NCBI GenBank assembly: GCA_002428205.1
Contig: DIUH01000441.1
Coordinates: 9,305 to 19,850 of the forward strand
Source of the DNA: Planctomycetaceae bacterium UBA6163
GTDB taxonomy: Bacteria > Planctomycetota > Planctomycetia > Pirellulales > Pirellulaceae
DNA: 10,546 nucleotides
Reading direction: 5' to 3'
The notes beneath the pieces are model-generated. The model did no database searches. It saw only the letters and a list, made by a program, of their open reading frames with translations, and had not been told where the DNA came from. Position numbers and translations under genes: made by a program. The first letter of the stretch is position 1, and the number at the start of each line of letters is the position of its first letter. Positions 1 to 6,516 of this stretch are shown here, piece by piece.

Positions 1-42
1 TGCCGCAACGAGTCTTGCCGCAACGGGTCTACATGCCGCAAC
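1..42. repeat. Short tandem repeat at the window edge (three copies of TGCCGCAAC)
   Basis: The 9-mer TGCCGCAAC occurs at 1-9, 16-24 and 34-42. The first two copies extend to near-identical 15-mers (one mismatch: GAGTCT against GGGTCT); the third follows after three extra bases. On the minus strand the unit reads GTTGCGGCA followed by AGAC(C/T)C. The array touches the left edge and may continue beyond it. On the minus strand the repeats stay open in more than one reading frame, so they could be leader DNA or the first codons of a gene leaving the window (an ATG lies at 42-44), but no clear ribosome binding site is visible. Confidence 0.6.
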
Positions 43-70
43 ATGTTGCCAGCAACACATTTGCGGGCAA

Positions 71-99
71 AGGATAGTGTTATCCGATCCGCACCTCAA
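71..99 (-). promoter_or_regulatory. Weak candidate promoter reading out of the left edge
   Basis: On the minus strand TTGAGG (94-99) and TATCCT (71-76) are separated by exactly 17 bases, each matching 4 of 6 positions of the sigma-70 consensus. The site lies after the prc terminator and would serve a gene to the left of the window. Boxes this weak arise by chance, so this is a suggestion only. Confidence 0.18.
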
Positions 100-150
100 C
101 GTCAGCCCTGCAAATGCACCGTATAAATTCGCCAAAATTGTTCCAACGAA

Positions 151-185
151 AAATGCCGACACCACGCAACATGGTGTCGGCATTT
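151..185 (-). terminator. Rho-independent terminator of prc
   Basis: A perfect 14-bp inverted repeat has arms AAATGCCGACACCA (151-164) and TGGTGTCGGCATTT (172-185) around a 7-base loop. Read on the minus strand, the stem is followed by a run of five T (GGCATTTTTCG). It lies 56 bases past the prc stop codon. In the plus direction the tail is only TTTCGCTTTGG, so termination of minus-strand transcription is much the better reading. Confidence 0.85.
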
Positions 186-240
186 CGCTTTGGTAAAGAC
201 AGTACTAACCTATCGAGCGATCTGAAATCGCAGGCGACGA

Positions 241-2361
241 CTAACGGCGTACCGAAGCCGAGGCGAGATTCTGCTGACGAAGCCCCATTACGTAATCGTG
301 AGTGACATTCAGCACTTCGCGGTTGTAAAAATAATCGCGATAAACATCGTCAGCCGCCTTCTCCTCGCCTAACGTTTCCTTCTCCTCTTCCTTTTGAGCA
401 TCCAACTGCTTGCGACGAGCAATGAACTCTTCTTCGTTCAAAGACAAAGTCTTTTCCTGCTTTTGGCGAACATACAGTTCCTTGCGGCGCAATAAATCGA
501 CAAACTCTTTATCGCTGCCCACACGATTGGTCGACGCCTCGCGCATCGAGGTCAAAAGATCCGACGGCACCATCTTGTACTCTTGGTGCGGCACCGCAGG
601 TACGCGATCATGCGGTAAGGCAAAATCCAAATCCGACTCACTGATGTCCATCACCGCTGTGATCGACGGCAAAATCAAATCAGCTGCAACGCCATTCAAT
701 TGCGTGCTGTCACCATCAGGCAGATAAAACTGCTGCAAAGTTACCTTCAGAGCGCCGTAGTTGACTCGATCACTACGAAACATCTCTCTGCCGAGGTCCA
801 TCAGTGTCTGGACAGTTCCCTTACCGTGAGTCGCCGGGTCGCCGACGATGATTCCCCGACCATAATCCTTGATCGCGCCGGCCAAAATCTCGCTCGCGCT
901 TGCGGACAACTTACTGGTCATGACCACCAAAGGGCCGTCCCAAGCAACTCCCGCTTCATCGTCGGAATAATCCATTACCGAACCGGTGCTGCTCTTGACT
1001 TGTACAACCGGGCCACGATCGATGAACAGACCGGTCAAACTGATCGCTTCGGTCAGCGATCCGCCACCATTGCGGCTAAGGTCCAAGACGACACCTTCGA
1101 CACCTTTGGCTCGAAAACCGTCCAATAATCGTCTGACATCGCGGGTACTGCTGCGGAAATCGACAGTATTATTTTTCGCACCCTCCATATCAAGATAGAA
1201 GCTGGGCAGATTGATATAACCGATCTTCAACGATTTGCCGGTCGTCGGATGAACATGGTTGATGACCTTGCCGCGGGCGGCACTGTCCTCTAGTTGAACC
1301 TGCGAACGGGTAATCTCATAGACTTCGGTTTCGCCACTTCCACCCTTCTTGACGCCCAACTTCACAACAGTGCCGGCTTTACCCCGTATCAGGCTGACAA
1401 CTTGCTTGAGCGGCATTTCGATAATGTCAACCATTTCGCCAGCGGCGTTCTGGCCTACAGAGACGATGTGGTCGTCTTCTTTCAATCGCCCGTCACGATC
1501 GGCCGCTCCACCGGGAATCACATTGCTGACCACTGTCAAACCGTCTTTTTCTCGTAACGCGGCGCCGATCCCCTCGAGATTCAAACGCATTTGAATCGAA
1601 AAATCGTTCAGCGTGCTGGGCGACATATAAGTCGTGTGTGGGTCGTACCCCATCGTGATCGAGGTCAAATACAATTCCAAGATCTCGTCAGAATCGGTCA
1701 ACGCCCAACGCTTTGCATAACGTGCGTATCGCCGACGAAGCTGGTCAACGGCCTCTTCCATCGTCTTCTTATCATCTTTGAGGTCCAGAATGTTGAACTT
1801 CAATTGACGACGCCAACGATCACGTGCCTCGTCCGGCGAGCGCGCGTAAGTTGTCGACTTCGGATCGATAACAATCGTGTCTTTTTCATTCAGGTCAAAC
1901 GGTTGCTGCAGCAGTTCTTCAATCAACTGCAGGCGATCGTTCACACGTGTCAAATACCGTGTAAAGATCTGATAAGCCGGCGATAAATCACCGCGCAATG
2001 CCGAGTCATCGATTTGAGTCTTATAACGGCTGAACTCGTCGATGTCTGATTGATAGAAGTACAACTTCATCGGATCGAGCGACTTCAGATAATTGTCAAG
2101 TGCTCGAGAACTGATTTCATCATCCACCTTGCGGCCAGAAATGTGCTTCCGAGGCAACAACTGGATTACCATTTTGGCGACTAAGCTGTCCTGGTCGCCA
2201 GGCTTCATCGCGTTGGGCACCGGAACGCCATTACCGACCGCTTTGGGAGCGAGCTGTTCTTGGCCAAAAGCTGCTCCGGTCGCTGACGCCGTCACAGCGG
2301 CCGCTAAAGCGACAGCCAATGGGAAGTGACGCAACGGAAACCGAGAACCTAGAAATCGCAT
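241..2361 (-). CDS. prc: Carboxy-terminal processing protease (Prc/Tsp family, S41A)
   Basis: Tail-specific periplasmic serine protease of 706 aa, close to the ~680 aa of E. coli Prc. Layout from the chosen start: signal peptide 1-33 (hydrophobic stretch ending AFG), Tsp-type N-terminal helical region ~45-245, PDZ domain ~255-342 (GIGAALREKDGLTVV), S41 core ~374-564, and a charged C-terminal domain (~565-706, DUF3340-like). The catalytic pair is visible: Ser488 in SASASEI and Lys514 in GKGTVQ; the substrate-site motif NGGGSL is also present. The frame stays open upstream to 2469, but I chose the ATG at 2361 because GGAAGG lies 7 bases before it and a signal peptide begins there. Known Prc proteins degrade or trim envelope proteins by recognising nonpolar C-termini; the substrate here is unknown. 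The gene has its own terminator and probably its own promoter. Confidence 0.95.
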   Translation of the reverse strand: MRFLGSRFPLRHFPLAVALAAAVTASATGAAFGQEQLAPKAVGNGVPVPNAMKPGDQDSLVAKMVIQLLPRKHISGRKVDDEISSRALDNYLKSLDPMKLYFYQSDIDEFSRYKTQIDDSALRGDLSPAYQIFTRYLTRVNDRLQLIEELLQQPFDLNEKDTIVIDPKSTTYARSPDEARDRWRRQLKFNILDLKDDKKTMEEAVDQLRRRYARYAKRWALTDSDEILELYLTSITMGYDPHTTYMSPSTLNDFSIQMRLNLEGIGAALREKDGLTVVSNVIPGGAADRDGRLKEDDHIVSVGQNAAGEMVDIIEMPLKQVVSLIRGKAGTVVKLGVKKGGSGETEVYEITRSQVQLEDSAARGKVINHVHPTTGKSLKIGYINLPSFYLDMEGAKNNTVDFRSSTRDVRRLLDGFRAKGVEGVVLDLSRNGGGSLTEAISLTGLFIDRGPVVQVKSSTGSVMDYSDDEAGVAWDGPLVVMTSKLSASASEILAGAIKDYGRGIIVGDPATHGKGTVQTLMDLGREMFRSDRVNYGALKVTLQQFYLPDGDSTQLNGVAADLILPSITAVMDISESDLDFALPHDRVPAVPHQEYKMVPSDLLTSMREASTNRVGSDKEFVDLLRRKELYVRQKQEKTLSLNEEEFIARRKQLDAQKEEEKETLGEEKAADDVYRDYFYNREVLNVTHDYVMGLRQQNLASASVRR

Positions 2362-2368
2362 ACTAACG

Positions 2369-2374
2369 CCTTCC
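2369..2374 (-). promoter_or_regulatory. Ribosome binding site that decides the prc start
   Basis: GGAAGG on the minus strand, 7 bases upstream of the ATG at 2361. The in-frame alternative at 2469 would put a 36-residue polar stretch before the signal peptide, so this site supports the shorter protein. Confidence 0.6.
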
Positions 2375-2476
2375 GGCTGGAGAAATTCAAGTGGTAAATA
2401 TCGAACGAAGCGGTGCAGTTGGTGGAATACGAGTATTGTCGACACGCGGCCTTGATCGTCACAACGCAAACGTTAG

Positions 2477-2505
2477 ATACTAGGGTACCTACCAGCGCGA
2501 ATCAA
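2477..2505 (-). promoter_or_regulatory. Candidate prc promoter
   Basis: On the minus strand TTGATT (2500-2505) and TAGTAT (2477-2482) are 17 bases apart, each matching 4 of 6 sigma-70 consensus positions. It would give a leader of roughly 110 bases before the prc ATG. The -35 box lies inside the 18-bp palindrome at 2498-2515. No experimental or comparative support is available from the window. Confidence 0.3.
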
Positions 2506-2515
2506 CGTTGATTCG
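2498..2515. promoter_or_regulatory. 18-bp perfect palindrome upstream of prc, possible operator
   Basis: CGAATCAACGTTGATTCG reads the same on both strands. It lies between the CPBP gene and prc and overlaps the candidate -35 box of prc. It is not followed by a T run on either strand, so it does not look like a terminator for the CPBP gene. Its length and position suit a dimeric regulator, but no regulator can be named. Confidence 0.4.
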
Positions 2516-2606
2516 GCTGACTCGGTAAATTGTACTGCCAGTTCATACGTTGTTGGGTGACAGCGGCTGATTATGGCCGACTGACTCCACCGCGTGCCCC
2601 GTCGGG

Positions 2607-3602
2607 TCATGCGACGCTCAGCCGATGCTTTCTTGCTTGTCGAAGTGTAAACACGAACGCAACCACACTGCTAAAAACAATTGCCAACATCACCAGCGCC
2701 GCCACATCGGGAATTTCTTCGGGATTGACCGGCCCCGCCCCCATCGCTGATTCAGGCAACATCACTACGGCGGCCACGCTTAAAAAGTTGTTTACGAAGT
2801 GGGCAATCATGGCTGGGAAAATCGATCCGCTGGCCCAAGACAGCCATCCGAGGTAGACGCCGATCGCGACAACAGCAGTCGAATGGACCAGGTCCATGTG
2901 GAATGCCGCAAACGCGACGCTGGTGACCAGAATCGCGAACAGACCGCCAATTCGCTGGGAAAGACGGGTTTGGACGTAACCGCGAAACAGCAATTCTTCG
3001 CAAATTCCCGGCGTTAAACCGACCATCAACGCCAGCGGAATGAAAAATCCATCTTGGCCAAGCCCACGAAAGATGCTGCTCATTTCCTCCAGCGATTCGC
3101 TCTCGCCCATCAGGCCGCCAACAATCATCGACGAGACCAGCCCAACAATGGGGGTCGCGATCGCCGAAGAAATCCACAGTTTGATCGGCCAAGTGCCGCG
3201 GACCAATCCCAACCGCTCGGTAAACGGCACCGGAGACAACCACGCGGCAATCGCGACCGGCAAAATCATCATCGACTGGGGGAGGATCAACGCCAGCGAC
3301 AAACCCAATCGCGATTGTGTGACGTTTTGCAGTACCGCGCCGTCCTGAAACATTTCGGCACTGATCGATCCGTTGATCAATAACATCGCCAACAGCAACG
3401 CGAAAATCGATGTGCCCAAATGCAGAAAAAATGCGCCGACGACAACGATTGGAATCGGCCAAATGCGTTGCGACGGTGGAGGGGCGCCATCGTCCTGGAG
3501 CGGATCGGCAATCACCGGTTTGTCAATGACCGGATCGGGTTCGGGTTGGACAGCCTGGTAGGCCAAGTCGCTGATCCGGTCCTCGTTTTCTGAAGAACTC
3601 AA
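2607..3602 (-). CDS. CPBP family intramembrane metalloprotease (PF02517)
   Basis: Multi-pass membrane protein with the three CPBP/Abi signature motifs. Numbered from the longest possible start (TTG at 3647, 346 aa) these are EELLFR at 217-222, FAAFH with His250, and HFVNN with His283 and Asn287. An acidic, proline-rich cytoplasmic N-terminus (~1-62) precedes about eight hydrophobic segments. Family members are the bacterial relatives of Rce1 prenyl-protein proteases and act inside the membrane; the substrate here is unknown. Two TTG starts are possible. I prefer 3602 (331 aa) because GAGG sits 5 bases before it; the one at 3647 has only a weak GAG. The gene starts 9 or 54 bases after the argC stop, so the two are probably co-transcribed. 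No acidic, His or Asn residue of the motifs is missing. Confidence 0.88.
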   Translation of the reverse strand: MSSSENEDRISDLAYQAVQPEPDPVIDKPVIADPLQDDGAPPPSQRIWPIPIVVVGAFFLHLGTSIFALLLAMLLINGSISAEMFQDGAVLQNVTQSRLGLSLALILPQSMMILPVAIAAWLSPVPFTERLGLVRGTWPIKLWISSAIATPIVGLVSSMIVGGLMGESESLEEMSSIFRGLGQDGFFIPLALMVGLTPGICEELLFRGYVQTRLSQRIGGLFAILVTSVAFAAFHMDLVHSTAVVAIGVYLGWLSWASGSIFPAMIAHFVNNFLSVAAVVMLPESAMGAGPVNPEEIPDVAALVMLAIVFSSVVAFVFTLRQARKHRLSVA

Positions 3603-3656
3603 GTTGGCCTCAATTTCGAATCGTTGAACAATGCGGCACCCGTCCAATCGTACTCG

Positions 3657-4682
3657 CTAGGCGAGTCCCATTTGCGGATCTAGCCCAAACATAACGTTCA
3701 TGTTTTGTACCGCCGCCCCGCTGGCTCCCTTGACCAAGTTGTCGATCGCACTGACCAAAACCCACCGGTTGCCCGCTTCACGCGCGGTCATCTGGACGTG
3801 ATTCGTGTGTGCGACATGCTTGGTCGCCGGAATATGCTGCACCGCATGAACGAACGCCTCGCCGCCATAATGCTGCTGCCAAACTTCCGCGACCCTCGCT
3901 AAACCACCTTTGGCGATCGCTCCGGCCGACGGACGAACGTAGATCGTCGACAATATCCCACGATCCATCGGCGTCAAGTGAGGGGTAAAGACCACTTCGG
4001 GCGTTATGCCGCTGAACCGCCGCAATAAGTCAACAATTTCCGGTTGGTGGCGATGATTCCCAATCGCGTAAGCCGAAATCGATTCAGCCGCTTCGCAATA
4101 CAACGTATTCAACTTCGGCGTCCGCCCCGCACCGCTGATCCCACTTTTGGAATCGATGATGATGTCCGTCGGGTCGATCAAGCCTTCGGCCAACAACGGA
4201 CCCAGCGGCAGAATCGCCGACGTGGGGTAACAGCCCGGATTGGCGACCAAATCAGCCGTGGCGATTCGATCCCCAAACCATTCCGGCAAACCGTATACCG
4301 TGTTGCCAACCCGCTCAGGCCAAGGATGCTCGATGCCATAGTGACGCGAATACTCTGCGACAGTTGACAACCGAAAATCGGCGCTAAAGTCGATCACTCG
4401 CACCCCCGCTTGGACCAATTGCCGAACCGTCTCAGCCGACGCCCCATGTGGCAAACAACACATCGCTAAATCGCAATTTCTGGCAACTTCAGCGACTTCA
4501 TAATCGGTGATCGCAACCGACATTCGCCCCGCCAAAATCGGATGCACGTCGCCAATCTGCTGGCCAGCCTCACTGCGACTGGTGGCCAGCGTCACTTCGG
4601 CTTGGGGGTGCCGCATCAAGATCAGCAACGTTTCCAGCGCCGTATATCCGGTCGCTCCAATGATTCCAACTCGCACGGTCAT
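3657..4682 (-). CDS. argC: N-acetyl-gamma-glutamyl-phosphate reductase
   Basis: NADPH-dependent reduction of N-acetyl-glutamyl-5-phosphate to the semialdehyde, third step of arginine synthesis, in the cytoplasm (EC 1.2.1.38). The 341 aa match the usual length of type 1 ArgC. Visible landmarks: N-terminal Rossmann motif GIIGATGYTALE (residues 6-17), the active-site segment NPGCYPTS with nucleophile Cys151, the SGISGAGR segment (180-187), and the HRHQPE motif (210-215) carrying the conserved active-site histidine. The Rossmann loop has GYTA where most relatives have GYTG, a mild substitution. The ATG start overlaps no other gene; only a weak AAGG lies upstream. No other arg gene is in the window; the CPBP protease follows in probable operon. 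The assignment is secure. Confidence 0.96.
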   Translation of the reverse strand: MTVRVGIIGATGYTALETLLILMRHPQAEVTLATSRSEAGQQIGDVHPILAGRMSVAITDYEVAEVARNCDLAMCCLPHGASAETVRQLVQAGVRVIDFSADFRLSTVAEYSRHYGIEHPWPERVGNTVYGLPEWFGDRIATADLVANPGCYPTSAILPLGPLLAEGLIDPTDIIIDSKSGISGAGRTPKLNTLYCEAAESISAYAIGNHRHQPEIVDLLRRFSGITPEVVFTPHLTPMDRGILSTIYVRPSAGAIAKGGLARVAEVWQQHYGGEAFVHAVQHIPATKHVAHTNHVQMTAREAGNRWVLVSAIDNLVKGASGAAVQNMNVMFGLDPQMGLA

Positions 4683-4874
4683 TGATCATAAAACCTTGTC
4701 GTGTAACGCTCGCACTCACACTGCCGGGCACTTGCCTATCAACAATCTATCCACTTACAGGCAATCGAGGCGAGGGGCGACAAAGGTCTCAAGGCACCAA
4801 AAATAGCGTTTTCGGGCGCGCCGAATCAACAAACAGAGAATCGTCAAAGACCAAATCCATGGCCAATCGTTGCA
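4683..4874. other. Intergenic leader of argC
   Basis: This 192-base gap separates the TPR gene from argC. I see no open gene and no strong promoter. A 5-bp hairpin (4811-4825) followed at a distance by five T on the minus strand is too weak to call a terminator. argC may therefore have its own weak promoter here or be read through from the TPR gene. Confidence 0.4.
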
Positions 4875-5732
4875 TCAGTAACGCTGGTTGCCGGTTGTCA
4901 GCGGTTGTGCCATGCGAGTTCCACCCTGCGACATCGTCGCGTCGTACTGAGCCGTGATTTGACGACTGAGCGCCGCGATCCGCTCGGATACCATCGGTTG
5001 CATCGGGTTGGCGGCATAACTGCGCTGGTAATTCTGCAATGCCTGGGTCAGTTCCCCGCTGTTCTCTCTTAACCGGCCAAGTGCCAACCACGCACGCGAG
5101 TTGTTCGCATCAGTTCGCACCGCATCTTCCAAGTATTTCAAAGCCGTCTGAGGCTCGTTGGCTTCTTCGTATAAACGAGCCAGTTCGATTCGGGCTTCGG
5201 CAAACGTCGGATTCTGGGCCGCCCAGTTTTTCATCAGCGCGAACGCTCGATCAGGACGCCCGGTGTCGACCAACAAAACCGCCAAACCACGATGGCATTC
5301 GACGTGATTGGGGTCATGGTCAAGACATTGGTTGTACAGCGATTCCGCCTGGCTGATCAGGGCCGAGTCTTGCCGCTGAAGGCCTAAACGATGCGTCGTT
5401 GCGGCCAAGTTGTAGTAACCGTCCGCGTTTTGTGGGTCGCTGGCGATCGCCTTCTGAAACTCCTGCATCGCCGCAGTGTATTGGCCCTGCTGGTACAACC
5501 TCGCTCCTTGCGCATTTTGGCCGCTCGCCGCCCACTGACATCCCGATGCCGATGCGACAATCATGCCGGCGACGAAGCTGGCCATCATCAACAAGGTGGC
5601 TCGCCCCGGACGAATCGACGCAGCAGCTCGTCCGCCTAAATCCTCCGCGTAACGCAACGGCAGCGCAATGTCATGCATGGGCAACGCCGAAGTGATCGGC
5701 AACGAAATGGAAAGGTGATTGGACGTTGCCAT
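4875..5732 (-). CDS. TPR-repeat protein, probable lipoprotein
   Basis: 285 aa from the ATG at 5732. Residues ~46-63 form a hydrophobic segment ending in ASGC, a loose lipobox with Cys65 as candidate lipidation site (Ala instead of Leu at -3). The rest is a stack of tetratricopeptide repeats, about residues 74-105, 106-140, 144-175, 176-208 and 210-242, with typical pieces such as YYNLA, AVLLVDTGRPDRA, LARLYEEAN and WLALGRLRENSGE. A Gln/Thr-rich tail follows. TPR lipoproteins usually act as protein-binding scaffolds at the envelope; no enzyme motif is present. The 45 polar residues before the membrane segment are unusually long for a lipoprotein signal, so a later Met (5678, or the Met pair just before the hydrophobic segment) may be the true start. 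The frame is open to 5894, but that part is methyltransferase-relic and operator-like DNA, so I exclude it. Confidence 0.75.
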   Translation of the reverse strand: MATSNHLSISLPITSALPMHDIALPLRYAEDLGGRAAASIRPGRATLLMMASFVAGMIVASASGCQWAASGQNAQGARLYQQGQYTAAMQEFQKAIASDPQNADGYYNLAATTHRLGLQRQDSALISQAESLYNQCLDHDPNHVECHRGLAVLLVDTGRPDRAFALMKNWAAQNPTFAEARIELARLYEEANEPQTALKYLEDAVRTDANNSRAWLALGRLRENSGELTQALQNYQRSYAANPMQPMVSERIAALSRQITAQYDATMSQGGTRMAQPLTTGNQRY

Positions 5733-5800
5733 CGGTTCTGGTTCCCGAATCCGGACAGCGGACGAGCTAGCTAAAAAATCTTTTCGTCCGGACCGTAACA

Positions 5801-5821
5801 TTGTCTCAAGTTTTGAGACAA
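5801..5821. promoter_or_regulatory. 9+9 bp dyad upstream of the TPR gene, possible operator
   Basis: TTGTCTCAA (5801-5809) and its perfect reverse complement TTGAGACAA (5813-5821) flank a 3-base spacer. The centre lies about 80 bases before the ATG of the TPR gene. A second, looser dyad, CGGACGA (5759-5765) with TCGTCCG (5784-5790), lies between it and the gene. Neither is followed by a T run suited to termination of minus-strand transcription at the dyad itself. A repressor or activator site is the simplest reading, but the regulator is unknown. Confidence 0.45.
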
Positions 5822-5864
5822 GACCGAAACCGACCACAAAACTGCTGCCCCCCTCCAGAAACAA

Positions 5865-6235
5865 CCACTCGGCGTCTGGCGCATCGTTATTGCCTCACGG
5901 CCGTGCGATTCGCGCTTCTAGATCGACCGACGGCGCTTTCACCTTGACACTCTGGCCCACTTCCGTCGGAACATACGGCGGATGGAAGAAAATCAGGTCG
6001 TATTGAGTCGGTCACGGCACCTGAGCAAACAGATCGCTAACCCAGCAATTGATCGCGATTTTATTGTGTTCGGCGACTCGCAAAGAACTGGCCACACGGG
6101 TCGCAGGACAATCGATGCCGTCACAGTGCAAGTTTCGGTTCTTCGCCAATGACAGCAGAACGAGGGCCCCCTGGCCAACCCCGACTTCTAAAACTCGAGA
6201 ATATCAGCCACTTCGTTCACCACCTCATGACTCTC
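5865..6235 (-). pseudogene. Decayed HemK/PrmC-like SAM-dependent methyltransferase
   Basis: One minus-strand frame preserves both hallmark motifs of class I small-domain methyltransferases. Motif I is RVLEVGVGQGALVLLSLAK, beginning near 6197, followed by an acidic strand end (DGIDCP) and a further conserved-looking segment (WVSDLF). Motif IV is YDLIFFHPPYVP (HPPY at 5973-5984), which corresponds to the (N/D)PPY of N6-methyltransferases acting on glutamine, adenine or similar amines, with Asn replaced by His. The frame is broken by TGA at 6012-6014 and 5895-5897, and by a further TGA at 6204-6206 just before motif I. A plausible preceding helix (HEVVNEVADIL) is in another frame, suggesting a frameshift near 6200. 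No start codon or intact C-terminus can be placed. This is a gene remnant; its original target (release factor, ribosomal protein, DNA or other) cannot be told from what remains. Confidence 0.7.
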
Positions 6236-6516
6236 TTTGCGTAGATATGTTACACAGCGGAGCCGAAACAATTGATATCCCACGACGAGCATTTTGCTCC
6301 ACCCTTCTTCTGCCCACTGACGCGGCTAGTACGATAAAAGAATGGGGACAGAAGAATATCCAGCATGATCGCGTCGGGTATTCTATTGTCACCATCCTAT
6401 TGGCTTTAAATCGGTGTCGGTCTTCGACTCCGAAAGCCACGAAACGGGCAAATGACTGCAACCTGGGGGTCACTTGTCACCCGATACTTTCCAACTGCTT
6501 AACCGAACGGAAGTGA
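6236..6516. other. Gene-free stretch between the methyltransferase relic and the glycosidase
   Basis: Together with the relic this makes ~650 bases without an intact gene. A minus-strand open frame of 82 codons (6225-6473) and a plus-strand one (6049-6516) exist, but neither has a recognisable domain, a good ribosome binding site or natural-looking composition. The only structure I see is the imperfect hairpin at 6305-6356. Confidence 0.5.
6305..6356. repeat. Imperfect inverted repeat, possible REP or IS200-type hairpin remnant
   Basis: TTCTTCTGCCCAC (6305-6317) pairs with GGGGACAGAAGAA (6344-6356) at 11 of 13 positions across a 26-base loop. The right arm lies in AATGGGGACAGAAGAATAT. My recollection, which I could not check, is that similar GGGGACAGAAGAAT strings recur in planctomycete genomes near REP-associated (IS200-like) transposases. 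No transposase is present here. Confidence 0.35.

Noticed and set aside
1..126. Plus-strand open frame from the left edge with Cys-Arg-Asn repeats
   Set aside because: The 41 codons consist of the DNA repeat followed by unremarkable sequence and have no homology I recognise; the tail end of a plus-strand gene cannot be excluded but is not supported.
2362..2469. N-terminal extension of Prc to the longer in-frame start
   Set aside because: It adds 36 polar residues before a well-formed signal peptide and lacks a ribosome binding site, whereas GGAAGG precedes the ATG at 2361.
4811..4825. Hairpin TTCGG-GCGCG-CCGAA as terminator of the TPR gene
   Set aside because: The stem has only five pairs and the T run on the minus strand is seven bases away, too far for an intrinsic terminator.
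5895..6014. In-frame TGA codons in the methyltransferase relic read as recoding (selenocysteine or TGA as tryptophan)
   Set aside because: Other genes here end in TGA (the TPR gene and the glycosidase), no selenocysteine element is apparent, and there is also a probable frameshift. Ordinary decay explains it.
6225..6473. 82-codon minus-strand frame as a small gene
   Set aside because: No ribosome binding site, no recognisable domain, and it overlaps the gene-free stretch with a hairpin remnant; nothing shows coding selection.
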